DNA of 64,000 nt from Methanolinea sp. (GTDB taxonomy: Archaea; Halobacteriota; Methanomicrobia; Methanomicrobiales; Methanospirillaceae). Below the pieces are notes generated by a model. The model was given only the letters and a program-made list of their open reading frames with translations. It did no database searches and was not told the DNA's origin. Below are positions 53,520 through 63,761 of this stretch, piece after piece (position 1 is the first letter of the stretch; every line of letters starts with the position of its first letter). A program made the position numbers and the translations under genes. The stretch covers positions 132,322-196,321 of the forward strand of contig JASFYI010000004.1 in assembly GCA_030055515.1 (NCBI GenBank), read 5' to 3'.

Positions 53520-55066
53520 CGGATCACCCTCTTGGACCTAAGGAGCCTGTGGTATGTGATCGCAAACCTGTGCGCCTCGTCCCTTATCTGCTGGAGGAGG
53601 AGCGATGCCTCGTCGTTCTTTTCAATCGCGAGGGGATACGAAGATCCCGCCACGTAGACATTCTCCTCCCTCTTCGCGAGGGCAACGAGGGGAACGTCGA
53701 CGTTCAGGCCCCGTAGCCGCGCTTGGGCCGCGCGGAGCTGGGCAATACCCCCGTCGACCACGACGAGGTCGGGGAGATCCCCACCCTCCTTCAGGAGCCG
53801 GCTGTACCTCCTCTCCACGATCTCCCCTATGGCTGCAGGGTCATCCACGCCCTCCACCGTCTTGATGCGGAACCGCCTGTAATTTTTCTTATCGGGGCGG
53901 CCGTCGTGGAAACGGACCATCGATCCCACGACTTCGGTCCCCGACAGGTGGGAGACATCGAAACACTCGATCACCCTCGGCAGCACGTCGAGACCGAGCT
54001 TCTCCTGCAGCTGGACGAGCCGGAGTTCCTCGCCGAGGTGCGCGACCTCGATGTTCCTGCGGACGAGCGAGAGGAGCCGTTTCTTCGCGCCAATCTTCGG
54101 GACGGTCACCGTCACCCTGCTCCCCCTCCGGAGAGAGAGGAACTCTGCCATGTCCTCGCCGGGATCGTGCGGCAGGATGACCTCCATTGGGGGGGCGGTC
54201 TCCGAGTAGTACTGGACGAGGAACTCCTCGAGGACCTCGTCGCCCTCCTCGAAGATGAACTCCTTCTTGTCGACGACGGTACCTTTCGAGAGGGAGAAGA
54301 CCATCATGTAGACCGTTCCCTCGTGCACGACGTAGTTGACGACGTCCTCGTCGACGTCCCGCCTGCGCGAGACGTCCTGCCGCTGCGAGAGGTGCTCGAG
54401 CGCGGCGATCCTGTCGCGGAGGACGATCGCGCGCTCGAAGTCGCAGGCCCGCGCGCATTCCCGCATCTCGTCCCGGAGCGCTTTGACGAGGTCAGAGGCC
54501 TGCCCCTTCAGCACCGTGGAGGCCTGTCGGACGAGGCGGGAATACTCCCCGGGCGAGATCTTGCCCCTGCAGGGCGCACTGCAGGTCCCGAGTGACGCGC
54601 GGAGGCACCCCTTCTTCCGGAGCGTCCTGCAGCTCCTCAGGCGGAATACCTTCTTCACGACGGAGAGTACCTGGTCCCTCTCCTCCGCGGAGGTGAACGG
54701 GCCGAAGTAGGTCCCTCTCCCCTCCATCTTCCGCGCGATGGTGATCCGCGGGAATTCCTCGTCGGTGAGGAGGATGTACGCGTAGCTCTTCGCGTCCCGG
54801 AGGTTGATGTTGAAGCGGGGCTGGTGCGCCTTGATGAGGCTGTTTTCAAGGACGAGTGCTTCGACCTCGTTTGCCGTGACGATGAAGTCGATGTCCGCGA
54901 TCAGGCTCACCATGCGACCGATCCGCTCGCCGAGGTCGCGGCGCGAGAAGTAGCTCTGGACGCGTTTCCTCAGGTTCTTTGCCTTTCCCACGTAGATGGT
55001 CGTGCCCGCGGCATCGCGGAAGAGGTAGCAGCCGGGGAGCTCGGGGAGAGTGTCTGGACCTTTCAT
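53516..55066 (-). CDS. uvrC: Excinuclease ABC subunit C, without C-terminal HhH domain
   Basis: Dual-incision nuclease of nucleotide excision repair. The 516-residue protein has a GIY-YIG domain ([20 protein letters not shown]), a Cys-containing region, a UVR motif ([17 protein letters not shown]) and the RNase H-like second nuclease domain ([39 protein letters not shown]). The chain ends RSKRVIR just after this domain, so the tandem helix-hairpin-helix region of bacterial UvrC (about 60-80 residues) is missing. ATG 55066 overlaps the uvrA stop (ATGA); the frame runs on upstream through uvrA only as an artefact. Confidence 0.93.
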   Translation of the reverse strand: MKGPDTLPELPGCYLFRDAAGTTIYVGKAKNLRKRVQSYFSRRDLGERIGRMVSLIADIDFIVTANEVEALVLENSLIKAHQPRFNINLRDAKSYAYILLTDEEFPRITIARKMEGRGTYFGPFTSAEERDQVLSVVKKVFRLRSCRTLRKKGCLRASLGTCSAPCRGKISPGEYSRLVRQASTVLKGQASDLVKALRDEMRECARACDFERAIVLRDRIAALEHLSQRQDVSRRRDVDEDVVNYVVHEGTVYMMVFSLSKGTVVDKKEFIFEEGDEVLEEFLVQYYSETAPPMEVILPHDPGEDMAEFLSLRRGSRVTVTVPKIGAKKRLLSLVRRNIEVAHLGEELRLVQLQEKLGLDVLPRVIECFDVSHLSGTEVVGSMVRFHDGRPDKKNYRRFRIKTVEGVDDPAAIGEIVERRYSRLLKEGGDLPDLVVVDGGIAQLRAAQARLRGLNVDVPLVALAKREENVYVAGSSYPLAIEKNDEASLLLQQIRDEAHRFAITYHRLLRSKRVIR

Positions 55067-57870
55067 CGGCGCTCGAGTACTTTCCGGAGGAATTTCCCCG
55101 TGTGGCTGCGCGGGTTCTCCGCGACCTCCTCGGGGGTGCCGGTCGCGACCACGTACCCGCCGTCGTCTCCACCCTCGGGGCCGAGGTCGATGACGTAGTC
55201 CGCGGACTTGATCACGTCGAGGTTGTGCTCGATGACGACGACGGTGTTGCCCTTGTTGACGAGCTCGTTGAGCACCGCGATCAGCTTCTTCACGTCGTGG
55301 AAGTGGAGGCCCGTGGTGGGCTCGTCGAGGAGGTAGATGGTCCTCCCGGTCCCCCGCTTGGAGAGTTCCCGCGTGAGCTTTATCCTCTGGGCCTCGCCGC
55401 CGGAGAGCGTCGTCGAGCTCTGGCCGAGCTTGATGTACCCGAGCCCCACGGCGGAGAGTGTCTCGAGCTTGTGCCTGATCGAGGGGATGTGCCCGAAGAG
55501 CTCGAGGTTCTCCTCGACCGTCATGTCGAGCACCTCGGCGATGTTCCTGCCCTTGTACTTGACCTCGAGCGTCTCGCGGTTGTACCGCGTCCCCCTGCAC
55601 TCCTCGCACTCGATGTACACGTCGGGGAGGAAGTTCATCTCGATTTTTATCATGCCATCGCCCTCGCAGGCCTCGCACCGCCCTCCCTTCAGGTTGAACG
55701 AGAACCTCCCCGGCTTGTAGCCCCGCGCCTTTGCTTCCTTCGTCTCCGCAAAGACCCTCCGGATCTCGTCGAAGACCTTCGTGTAGGTCGCGGGGTTGCT
55801 CCTCGGCGTCCGCCCTATCGGGCTCTGGTCGATCACGAGGACCCTGTCGATGGGCTCGTCCATAGTGAGGGACTCGTATTTCCCCGGGTTCGCGCGTGAC
55901 CTCGCGAGGACCTTCTGGAGCGCGGGGTAGAGCGTGTCGTAGATCAACGTGGACTTCCCTGAACCGGAGACACCCGTGACGACCGTGAAGACGCCGAGGG
56001 GTATCTGGACGTCGATCCCCTTGAGGTTGTTCTCCCTGCAGCCCGTGATGCGGAGGAACTTTTCGCTCCTCCTCCTCTCCGCCGGGACCTCTATCTTGAG
56101 CTTGCCCGCGAGGTACTGGCCCGTGAGGGATTCGGGGTTCTTCTCTATGTCTTCCGGCGTGCCCTCCGCGACGATGTACCCGCCGTGGATCCCCGCTCCC
56201 GGCCCCATGTCGACGACCCAGTCCGCGCTCCTGATCGTGTCCTCGTCGTGTTCCACGACGATGAGGGTGTTCCCGAGGTCGCGGAGCGTGCGGAGGGTGT
56301 CGATGAGCTTCTGGTTGTCGCGCTGGTGCAAGCCGATCGAGGGCTCGTCGAGCACGTAGAGGACTCCCACGAGGTTCGATCCGATCTGGGTTGCGAGGCG
56401 AATCCTCTGGGCCTCGCCGCCGGAGAGTGTCCCCGCACTCCGGGAGAGCGTGAGATAGCCAAGGCCGACCTTCTCGAGGAACTCGAGCCGGGCGATGATC
56501 TCCTTGAGGATCTGCCGGGCGATCTCCTGTTCCTTCTCGCTCAGCGGGAGGTTCCGGAAGAACTCGATCGCCCTGCTGACCGGCATGTCGGTCACGTCCG
56601 CGATGGACTTTCCCGCGACCCTGACCGCGAGGACCTTCTCCTTCAGTCTCTTCCCCCTGCACTTCGGGCACTCGGATGTCCGCATGAACTTCTCGAGTTC
56701 CCTCTTCCTGTACTCGGACTGGGTCTGGCGGTAGAGGCGTTCGGCCTGCGGCACGAGTCCCTCCCACTCGCCCGTGTGCGACCACTGCGCGTTGCCGCTC
56801 CTCGTGTTGAGCGAGAACCGGATGCGGTCGCGCGACCCGTACATGAGGATGTCGTATTGTTCGGGCGTGAGATCCCTTATCGGCGTGAGGACAGAGAACC
56901 CGTGGTGCCGGGCAACTGCCGCGAGGTACTGGTTCCGGTACCCGTCGAGGTAGTTCCTGTAGAGGGCGACCGCCCCCTCCGCGATCGACTTCGAGGGATC
57001 GGGGATGATGAGCTCGGGGTCGAACTCCATCTTGATCCCAAGGCCATTGCACTCCTCGCACGCACCGAACGGGCTGTTGAACGAGAACATGCGCGGCTGG
57101 AGTTCCTCGAAGGTGAGGCCGCAGACCGGGCAGGCGAGGAGGGAGGAGAATATCCTCTCCTCGCCCTCGCGGGAGAGCACGACAACGAGACCCCCGGATT
57201 TCCTCAGCGCGTTCTCGCACGCCTCCACGAGCCGGGACCTGTCCCCCGTGTCCAGCCTGTCGATGACGACATCGATGTCGTGTTTTTTGTACCTCTCGAG
57301 GGGAACCTCCTCGTCGGTCCGGTGGATCTCCCCATTGATGCGCACCCTCGCGTAGCCCTCCCTGTGGAGATCCTTGAAGAGCTGCTGGTACGTCCCCTTC
57401 TTCTGCCGGACGACGGGAGCGAGGACCGTGACGGTCCCCCCGATCTCGGACTGTATCCTGTCCGCGATCTTTTCGGGGGACTGGGCCTCGATGCGGGTGC
57501 CATGCACGGGGCAGTAGGGGACACCGATCCGCGCGTAGAGGAGGCGCAGGTAGTCGTAGATTTCCGTCACCGTCCCGACGGTGCTCCTCGGGTTCCTGCT
57601 CGTGCTCTTCTGCTCGATGGAAATTGCGGGGGAGAGTCCGGTGATCGCGTCCACGTCGGGCTTGTGCATCAGGCCGAGGAACTGGCGGGCATACGCGGAG
57701 AGTGACTCGACGTACCTCCTCTGCCCCTCGGCGTAGATGGTATCGAATGCGAGTGTGGATTTCCCCGAGCCCGAGAGCCCCGTGATCACGATGAACTTGT
57801 CGCGCGGGAGTTCGACGGTGATATTCTTGAGATTGTGCTGCCGCGCGCCCCTGACGATGAGCTTCTTCAT
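55063..57870 (-). CDS. uvrA: Excinuclease ABC subunit A
   Basis: Damage-recognition ATPase of nucleotide excision repair. The 935-residue protein has two ABC ATPase modules (Walker [10 protein letters not shown] at 31-39 and GVSGSGKST in the second half), ABC signatures (LSGGEAQRI twice), and zinc-binding cysteine sets [14 protein letters not shown] and [12 protein letters not shown]. All motifs are intact. It is first in the uvrA-uvrC-uvrB operon. A TATA element lies about 35 bases before the ATG. Confidence 0.98.
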   Translation of the reverse strand: MKKLIVRGARQHNLKNITVELPRDKFIVITGLSGSGKSTLAFDTIYAEGQRRYVESLSAYARQFLGLMHKPDVDAITGLSPAISIEQKSTSRNPRSTVGTVTEIYDYLRLLYARIGVPYCPVHGTRIEAQSPEKIADRIQSEIGGTVTVLAPVVRQKKGTYQQLFKDLHREGYARVRINGEIHRTDEEVPLERYKKHDIDVVIDRLDTGDRSRLVEACENALRKSGGLVVVLSREGEERIFSSLLACPVCGLTFEELQPRMFSFNSPFGACEECNGLGIKMEFDPELIIPDPSKSIAEGAVALYRNYLDGYRNQYLAAVARHHGFSVLTPIRDLTPEQYDILMYGSRDRIRFSLNTRSGNAQWSHTGEWEGLVPQAERLYRQTQSEYRKRELEKFMRTSECPKCRGKRLKEKVLAVRVAGKSIADVTDMPVSRAIEFFRNLPLSEKEQEIARQILKEIIARLEFLEKVGLGYLTLSRSAGTLSGGEAQRIRLATQIGSNLVGVLYVLDEPSIGLHQRDNQKLIDTLRTLRDLGNTLIVVEHDEDTIRSADWVVDMGPGAGIHGGYIVAEGTPEDIEKNPESLTGQYLAGKLKIEVPAERRRSEKFLRITGCRENNLKGIDVQIPLGVFTVVTGVSGSGKSTLIYDTLYPALQKVLARSRANPGKYESLTMDEPIDRVLVIDQSPIGRTPRSNPATYTKVFDEIRRVFAETKEAKARGYKPGRFSFNLKGGRCEACEGDGMIKIEMNFLPDVYIECEECRGTRYNRETLEVKYKGRNIAEVLDMTVEENLELFGHIPSIRHKLETLSAVGLGYIKLGQSSTTLSGGEAQRIKLTRELSKRGTGRTIYLLDEPTTGLHFHDVKKLIAVLNELVNKGNTVVVIEHNLDVIKSADYVIDLGPEGGDDGGYVVATGTPEEVAENPRSHTGKFLRKVLERR

Positions 57871-57901
57871 CCCGTGTCGAGAATATCATGTGGGCGCGGG
57901 A

Positions 57902-57910
57902 CGATATAGG
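57902..57910 (-). promoter_or_regulatory. TATA box of the uvrA-uvrC-uvrB operon
   Basis: CCTATATCG on the minus strand, about 32-40 bases before the uvrA ATG, implying a leader of only about 10 bases. Confidence 0.5.
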
Positions 57911-58112
57911 GATGTCCGTCGGGGTATCGGGGTGGTGAATACAGCACGGGCGTGGATAATTTCCTTGGTAAAAATTTTAAAAAATTCGAGATTTTCAATC
58001 TCTGGGACAGGAATTGCATTTTCATATGCAAGGTTTGAAACGCGTCGCGTGAATGTATTTAGCCTTTCCCGACTCACCTATTACCATTTTCCCGTAACGA
58101 AGTACCGGCGCA

Positions 58113-58169
58113 ATTGCAAAAAGTCATCACCCCATGAAAGGATTGCAAGAAGGGATCACTCCATGAGCC
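58113..58169 (+). repeat. Imperfect tandem duplication of the translation start region
   Basis: Two 29-base units begin ATTGCAA (58113 and 58142) and each contains ATCAC(C/T)CCATGA. They match at 21 of the first 25 bases. The second copy carries the real ATG at 58163, the first an ATG at 58134. Confidence 0.8.
58134..58166 (+). CDS. Possible 10-codon leader peptide overlapping the pyrophosphatase start
   Basis: The ATG of the duplicated unit opens a frame of 10 codons ([10 protein letters not shown]) that ends in TGA at 58164-58166, overlapping the ATG of the pyrophosphatase at 58163 (ATGA). If translated it could couple or tune expression of the main gene. It may equally be a by-product of the duplication. 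Confidence 0.35.
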   Translation: MKGLQEGITP

Positions 58170-59788
58170 GCGTCTACGTGATTGGCCACCGCCAGCCGGA
58201 CACCGACAGCATCGCGAGCGCCATCGGATACGCGGAGTTCTGCAACCGTCGTGGCAACGGGGAGTTCGTTCCGGCGACGTGTGGTCCCGTTCCTGCGGAG
58301 GCTCTTTTTGCCCTCTCCACGTTCAAACTCGAACCCCCCCTTCTCATCGAGAGCGTCGAGCCGTGCGTGGGGGACATCCCGTCGTTGTTCCCTGAGAGGG
58401 CACCAGCGGGGATGCCCACGATCGATGTCGTGGCCATGATGGAACGATACGACGTGCGGAATATCCCTGTCGTGGACGAGGCCAACCGGCTCCTCGGGAT
58501 AGTATCGGAACATGGACTCGCGAGGGCATACGTGACACCGAGGATTGAGTTGCCCCTCACGATCGGGCCGATACCCCTCGAAACGATTGCCCGCATCCTC
58601 AATGCGAGGGTCTGCCACGCGGGGCACGATACACTCCACGGGAACGTCTCCATCATCATCGACGCGCTCCACGTGGCACTTTCCCGTCTCTCCCCCCGCG
58701 ATATCGCGATCGTCGGTGACAACGAGCCGACCCAGCTCGCGCTCATCTCCGCGGGGATCGCGGCACTCGTGATCGCCGAGGGTGCCCCCGTAGGAGAGAG
58801 GGTGTGCGAGGCAGCAAGGACGCGGGGAACGTCCATCCTCTCGACGCCCCTCGACGCGTTCTCCGTCGGCAGAATGCTCCACCTCTCCCTCCCCGCAGAG
58901 AAGGTCGTCGCCACGGACGTCCCCGTGGTATCGCCGGAGGATACCCTCGCACACGCAAAAAGGTTAGTGACAGATTCGAAGTACCGCGCGGCATGCGTCG
59001 TGGGAAAAGACGGGACCCTCCTAGGGATGATCTCGCGGAACACGTTCCTCGAGGAGGTGCAGAAGAAGGTGATACTCCTCGACCACAACGAGTTCTCCCA
59101 GGCCGTCGACGGGATCGAGTCCGCAGAGATCTTAGAGATAATCGACCACCACCGCCTCGGTGCACTCTCCACGCTCAAGCCTGTCCGGTTCCTGAACGAG
59201 CCTGTCGGTTCGACGTCCACGATCATCGCGAGGAAATTCATGGAATCCGGGAATCCTCCCACGCCCCAGACGGCTGGAATACTCCTCGCCGGCATCCTCT
59301 CGGACACACTGGTCTTGAAAATGTCCACGACGACGGGAGAGGATGTCTCAGCCGCCGAGTACCTCGCGGGAATCGCGGGGGTAGATATACGGGAGTTTGG
59401 ATCAGCCCTCATCCAGAGTGGCATGAACCTCGATGGGATTCCCATTGACCAACTCCTCACGCGCGACACGAAACGTTACAGTCTTTTCGGGAAGGATGTC
59501 ATCATCGCCCAGGTGATGACAGTCTCCCGGGACTACGCGCGAGAACATGCGGGAGATATACAGGCCGGACTCGAGAGGAAGCGGAAGGAAAAGGGGGTGG
59601 ACCTGTACCTTGCCCTGTTCTCTGACATAATGGAAAATTGCAGCGATTTGTTTGCAGCCGGCGACATGGCCACCCTCGCGGCACTCGGTTACGCGCAGCA
59701 GCCAGTCCCGCACCCCGGTGTCATGTCCCGGAAAAAGGACTTCCTCCCCGTGTTCGGGCGCAAGCTGCGGGATTTACAGGAAGGGTAA
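58163..59788 (+). CDS. CBS-regulated manganese-dependent inorganic pyrophosphatase (DHH family II)
   Basis: Family II pyrophosphatase of 541 residues with inserted regulatory domains. The N-terminal [17 protein letters not shown] gives metal ligands His9, Asp13 and Asp15. Then come a first CBS part (about 66-125), a DRTGG-type domain (about 126-240), a second CBS part (about 245-300), and the remaining DHH core with DHNE (307-310), IDHHRLG (Asp328-His-His), SDT (380-382) and a C-terminal DHHA2 domain. CBS pairs in this family bind adenine nucleotides and regulate activity. ATG 58163 has the GHRQPDTDS motif seven codons later. The start region is duplicated upstream. Confidence 0.9.
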   Translation: MSRVYVIGHRQPDTDSIASAIGYAEFCNRRGNGEFVPATCGPVPAEALFALSTFKLEPPLLIESVEPCVGDIPSLFPERAPAGMPTIDVVAMMERYDVRNIPVVDEANRLLGIVSEHGLARAYVTPRIELPLTIGPIPLETIARILNARVCHAGHDTLHGNVSIIIDALHVALSRLSPRDIAIVGDNEPTQLALISAGIAALVIAEGAPVGERVCEAARTRGTSILSTPLDAFSVGRMLHLSLPAEKVVATDVPVVSPEDTLAHAKRLVTDSKYRAACVVGKDGTLLGMISRNTFLEEVQKKVILLDHNEFSQAVDGIESAEILEIIDHHRLGALSTLKPVRFLNEPVGSTSTIIARKFMESGNPPTPQTAGILLAGILSDTLVLKMSTTTGEDVSAAEYLAGIAGVDIREFGSALIQSGMNLDGIPIDQLLTRDTKRYSLFGKDVIIAQVMTVSRDYAREHAGDIQAGLERKRKEKGVDLYLALFSDIMENCSDLFAAGDMATLAALGYAQQPVPHPGVMSRKKDFLPVFGRKLRDLQEG

Positions 59789-59794
59789 GGATAA

Positions 59795-60079
59795 TTATTC
59801 AACGCTCTCTCCTTCTTCTTCACTCACGATCTGCAGGTCCCACTCTTCCTCGTCGAATTCAAGTGTACCGGCCCCCTCGCAGACAGGACAGGGAATCTTT
59901 TCAGGGATTCCATTGCAGGCATCGGGTGGTATCTCGTCGTCCGAGTTTTGCAGGTCTTCTGCCTGCATGTGGAAGTACTTTTTTACCTCTTGCGACCTGA
60001 GTTCCTGGCATATCCTGAACTGCTCGTTGGGGATCTCCCCGGTTCCCCTGCAGAGTCGGCAGCGGAGGAGGATAGTCAT
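59795..60079 (-). CDS. Small protein with two CxxCxGxG motifs, function unknown
   Basis: Product of 94 residues with CRLCRGTG near the N-terminus and CPVCEGAG in the middle, the pair that forms a zinc site in DnaJ-type proteins, separated by an acidic helical stretch and followed by an acidic tail (DEEEWDLQIVSEEEGE). There is no J domain or membrane segment. It may be a small zinc-binding factor; function is unknown. It is convergent with the pyrophosphatase gene, 6 bases apart. A 10-base palindrome TTTTCGAAAA (60122-60131) lies upstream. Confidence 0.7.
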   Translation of the reverse strand: MTILLRCRLCRGTGEIPNEQFRICQELRSQEVKKYFHMQAEDLQNSDDEIPPDACNGIPEKIPCPVCEGAGTLEFDEEEWDLQIVSEEEGESVE

Positions 60080-60261
60080 ATGACCTGCACGAGGTACTCA
60101 GGGCAGCGAGGAGGCGTTAAATTTTTCGAAAATTACCTTACACATTGTGCCGAATACCAATTGGAAAATCCGGAAGGGAAGGACGTGATGAATGAACAGT
60201 GAAAGGGGTGACACGGAGTAGCCCCGCGAGTTCATCCCTCCAGTGTTCCTTTTTCCTAATA

Positions 60262-61266
60262 TCACCGGCATATACCCGAATTGAAGTGCATTTCCTTGGA
60301 AAATTTCCTGATAACCCCCTCTGCCCGTGTATATTCAGCGTATTCGATCCACGAAGGTTCCACGGGCACGAATCCCGGGAGGTGCGGGACTTCGTCGAAC
60401 CCGGGTGAAACGACGCGGACCATGAGCCCTCCTCCTGCACGTGCCCGAACGAAAGCCTCAAGAACCCCCTCTGTTCCATTTGCATCGTTGAGTATCATCT
60501 GATCGCCCGAGGAGACTGAATAATCCACTGCGACGTGAGATCGAATGGGGTGGCGGGAAAACCCTGCCGATGCCTCCGTAGCAAATGCTCCATGCGCGAT
60601 CAGGATCCTGCTCCCCGTTTCCACGAATTCGCAGAACGGCGGGTTGAATGGGGAATCATCAGGCAGGAAAGTACTTGACACGGCATTCTGTTCTGTCGTG
60701 TGTGCCGCTGCCGCGTCAAGCGCGAGGTCTTCCGTGAAGATTGTCGTCCCCATATCCTTTTCCGGATGGAATGCCACGTGGGTCACGGAAGCAATGTTAC
60801 CGCGGTTGTCGCCAACGGAACTGGCACGGATGGCTCTTGCCAGTGAAGTATTCCCACGCCCGGTCTGGAGGACGGCTACGTATCCCACGATGGTGCGTAT
60901 CTCTCCCGGTGGCATGGGTTCGCCCAGGATTTCGGCCAACTCGGGATCTGCAGTCCAGCCGTAGTGCGGATAGCCCTCCGCATCGAACCAGACCACGAAG
61001 ATACCGCCAGTGTCAAGGGGCGGATCGTGGAGGGACGTGCTTGACTGTTCCCACTCGACCGTGTTCACGTGTGATATTACTCCCTGGCAGGAGAGGGATG
61101 TGGCCGTGTCGATGGAATCCCCAGTCATCCCGTATAAGTTGGAAATCGCTGCATTCGCAGGACTGATAGCGACCGCGATGATGGCAATCACAGTCACGGC
61201 AAAATATTGGAATAGGATAGGTGTAGTATGAATTGCTGCACAGGAGTTTCCGTGGGTGCTTATCAC
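60262..61266 (-). CDS. Exported protein of unknown function, partner of the kelch/PKD protein
   Basis: Product of about 334 residues with an N-terminal hydrophobic segment (FAVTVIAIIAVAISPANA) that looks like a signal peptide, then a beta-rich domain (SCQGVISHVNTVEWEQSSTS, GYVAVLQTGRGN). Sequences with similar openings occur in methanogen exported proteins of unknown function; this is not a firm family call. GTG 61266 follows the ribosome site AGGAGGG by about 11 bases; GTG 61287, overlapping the upstream stop (GTGA), is an alternative. It ends at 60262. The base composition is less GC-rich than in the core genes. Confidence 0.72.
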   Translation of the reverse strand: MISTHGNSCAAIHTTPILFQYFAVTVIAIIAVAISPANAAISNLYGMTGDSIDTATSLSCQGVISHVNTVEWEQSSTSLHDPPLDTGGIFVVWFDAEGYPHYGWTADPELAEILGEPMPPGEIRTIVGYVAVLQTGRGNTSLARAIRASSVGDNRGNIASVTHVAFHPEKDMGTTIFTEDLALDAAAAHTTEQNAVSSTFLPDDSPFNPPFCEFVETGSRILIAHGAFATEASAGFSRHPIRSHVAVDYSVSSGDQMILNDANGTEGVLEAFVRARAGGGLMVRVVSPGFDEVPHLPGFVPVEPSWIEYAEYTRAEGVIRKFSKEMHFNSGICR

Positions 61267-61283
61267 TTTAATGTGATCCCTCC

Positions 61284-63347
61284 TCACGCGATGGTAATCG
61301 CATTAAACCGAGTGCACTCGCCCCCGTCAGGATTTCTCACGCTGATCGACCAGATCCCCCTTGCGGAAGGGGGCACGTTCACATACCCTGCGATCTTTGT
61401 CGGGGGAGATATCGTGGTGACAGTGACCGGAATAGAACTCGAACCTTGGAATAATTTCGCGTATGCTCCTTTCTGGAAATTGTTCCCGATTATCGCGACA
61501 TTCGTCCTCGTCCCCTTTCTCAACTTTGCGGGAGCGAACGCCGATATCACGGGCAATGGACCGCGTGAAACGAGAATATAATCCCTGCGAGTGAGGGAAC
61601 TTTGGCCGCCGTTATTTCCCACAGTGAGTGTCACGGTGTAGCTTCCGGGGGATGAGTAGGTATGAACGGGATCTCTCTCACTGCTCGTTGTCCCGTCACC
61701 GAAGGTCCAGTTCCAGTTCATCGGATGATTCTGGGATGTGTCCGTGAATGTGACAGTGAGAGGAGCTCTTCCTGCGGATGGCGACGCGGTAAAATTTGCC
61801 ACGGGAGGGGATTGAAGGATGGTAAAGCCGGACGGTAGGACTCCGGTCTTCCCATCGGGGTTCGTCACGACCACGTCCCGCGGTCCAGCAACGTGACCTG
61901 CAAGGAGGAAGATGCAAGAGATCTCTGATGAAGTAAGAGGAGTGACGTTCCTTGCGTGGATATCCGGTCCCCCCGGCATCGTCAGCTTCACAGAGGGCGG
62001 ATTGCAAGTATCGAAATTTGCTCCCGATATGTTCACGGCGAGGAATCCGGCTGAGTCCAGACATTTGTCCGGCGTTATTCCCGTGACAATCGGGGCAGAT
62101 AGGGGTGGATAAACAATTACATAATCCTGCACGGTCGTCGTATTGAGTCCGTCTGGTCCGGAGACAAGGAGGCTCACGGAATAGGTCCCTTCCTCGGAAT
62201 ACGTGTGAACTGGATTTTTAAGTCCTGACGCTGTATCCGTGCACCAGACATCGCTTTTCATGGATGTGTCATTCTGTCCTCCGAGAAGGACGAGCTTTCC
62301 ATCCGGGAATAGAGCACAAATGTGCAAATACCTGGCAACGGGCGAGGGTATCTCATTCCTCTCGATCGACCAGTTCTCTTTCTTGTTCACAAGCCGGACC
62401 ATGTCATTTATTGTTCTCCCGGAATTCTCGCCGCCCACCACGAGTATGCTCCCGTCTGGCAGAGCGACTGCACTGTGATAGCACCGCGGGAAGTAAAGAG
62501 AGACGTTCATGAGGACATATCTCGTCCAGGATCTTCCGCGATCAGCAGAGAGCCAAAGGTCTCTTGCGTATGAAGAAGAGGGGGATGAAATTCGCCCGGC
62601 GCTTATGGCAATACGACCGTCAGGGAGAACGACGCTCGCATGCCCGTAGCGAGGTGTCCAATTGGCGCTTGCGGTCTGCAGCGACCATGTAGCGCCGCCA
62701 TCCTCGGAGAGCCAGACGTCGTTCTTTGGAGTTTTCCCGTCAAACCCTCCCATGAGAACGATGCATCCGTCCGGGAGCGCAACCGAGGTATGTTTCATGC
62801 GTGCAGGCCATGGAGCCTGAGGATTTTGGAGTGTCCAAGTATTCCCATTGTCAAGGGAACGCCAGGTATCGTTAAAATAGTTCTTCCCATCGTAACCCCC
62901 CATGAGGACAATACTCCCATCAGGGAGAAGGGCGGTAGAGTGAAAACCGCGGGCTGACCAGCCAGAATTTCCATTCACGAGGGTCCACGTCTTCCCCTTG
63001 TCCGCTGATTTCCATACGTCGTTCCTGTAATCACCGCCTCCCATCACGCCTCCGACGAGAATGAGGCTCCCATCCGGCATTGCCACTGCAGAGTGTCCGT
63101 ATCTGGTGCCCCATGGGGTATGACAGGCTAGTTCCTTCCACTCCGCATTGGAATAGTTTTCATCTCCAAAGTACCATGCCCACGTGGCAATGTTACCGGC
63201 CGAGAGGTCTGTGAAATTAACGGTGAGTGGCGCATGACCGTGGGTAGGAGAGGCGGTGAAAGCGGCGATGGGAGTTGCATTACCTGGGAGAAAGAGGAGA
63301 GGAATGAGACAGATAACGACAATTGAGATTTCTCGTAAATTTGTCAT
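61284..63347 (-). CDS. Secreted kelch/PKD/IPT chimera, kelch propeller inserted in a PKD domain
   Basis: Product of 687 residues. Signal peptide (about 1-24), first half of a PKD domain (about 27-66, FTASPTHGHAPLTVNFTD up to FGDENYSN), six kelch-like blades (about 66-374), the second half of that PKD domain (about 375-413, LKNPVHTYSEEGTYSVSLLV), an IPT domain (about 415-512), a second PKD domain (about 515-593, WNWTFGDGT) and a last IPT-like domain (about 597-687). Each blade has the form RYGHSAVAMPDGSLILVGG, at about 82, 132, 182, 233, 288 and 338. Likely a cell-surface or secreted adhesion or binding protein. ATG 63347 follows GGGAGGT; no membrane anchor follows at the C-terminus. Confidence 0.88.
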   Translation of the reverse strand: MTNLREISIVVICLIPLLFLPGNATPIAAFTASPTHGHAPLTVNFTDLSAGNIATWAWYFGDENYSNAEWKELACHTPWGTRYGHSAVAMPDGSLILVGGVMGGGDYRNDVWKSADKGKTWTLVNGNSGWSARGFHSTALLPDGSIVLMGGYDGKNYFNDTWRSLDNGNTWTLQNPQAPWPARMKHTSVALPDGCIVLMGGFDGKTPKNDVWLSEDGGATWSLQTASANWTPRYGHASVVLPDGRIAISAGRISSPSSSYARDLWLSADRGRSWTRYVLMNVSLYFPRCYHSAVALPDGSILVVGGENSGRTINDMVRLVNKKENWSIERNEIPSPVARYLHICALFPDGKLVLLGGQNDTSMKSDVWCTDTASGLKNPVHTYSEEGTYSVSLLVSGPDGLNTTTVQDYVIVYPPLSAPIVTGITPDKCLDSAGFLAVNISGANFDTCNPPSVKLTMPGGPDIHARNVTPLTSSEISCIFLLAGHVAGPRDVVVTNPDGKTGVLPSGFTILQSPPVANFTASPSAGRAPLTVTFTDTSQNHPMNWNWTFGDGTTSSERDPVHTYSSPGSYTVTLTVGNNGGQSSLTRRDYILVSRGPLPVISAFAPAKLRKGTRTNVAIIGNNFQKGAYAKLFQGSSSIPVTVTTISPPTKIAGYVNVPPSARGIWSISVRNPDGGECTRFNAITIA

Positions 63348-63761
63348 TGAACGATTTACCTCCCAATTTGGCTTTAATAGTCCAATCGCGACGAGAACGT
63401 GGTACCTGTTGATTATCCGGTTAATCGAAAAATCAAACCTTACATTCAACCGGGAAACTTCATTAATTTTATGGAATTGTTCTTATTACCTGAACTTTAC
63501 TTTCGCCGAAATAGGCGTCATCTACCATGCGGCCGCGGTACCGTCCCTAATAAGCTGTAATTTCAGATCCTGTATCCGCAGAAGATATCTGACGATTTCG
63601 AAAAACCTGTGACATCGAAATAAGGAGAACGCTCTCTCGAAATTTGAGAACTCAAAATGGGAGAATTCCCTAAAGATTTCACCAAATTATCGGGATTTTC
63701 TCCCGATTTTAAGAAGTCTTCGATAGCTTCCGCTACCAAGCTCCTTTTCGTTTGAGAGTAC
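63348..63761. other. AT-rich gap between the kelch gene and the transposase remnant
   Basis: About 415 bases without a convincing gene. It contains the upstream region of the kelch gene (GGGAGGT near 63361 and AT-rich stretches such as TTAATTTTA near 63464) and a short 32-codon frame at 63658-63756 (MGEFPKDFTKLSG...) that cannot be judged. CGGGA-TTTTC-TCCCG near 63696 could form a small hairpin. Confidence 0.4.

Noticed and set aside
53516..57889. Apparent 1457-residue uvrC protein running through the uvrA region
   Set aside because: Only the last 516 residues match UvrC; the first part is a frame-shadow of uvrA, which has its own full-length frame ending at 55063.
60138..60485. 115-codon frame overlapping the end of the exported protein gene
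   Set aside because: It overlaps the real frame by more than 200 bases on the same strand and its product has no domain or hydrophobic signal.
61228..61581. 117-codon plus-strand frame opposite the junction of the kelch and exported protein genes
   Set aside because: Both minus-strand genes explain the sequence and are coupled by overlap; the plus-strand product has no recognisable domain.
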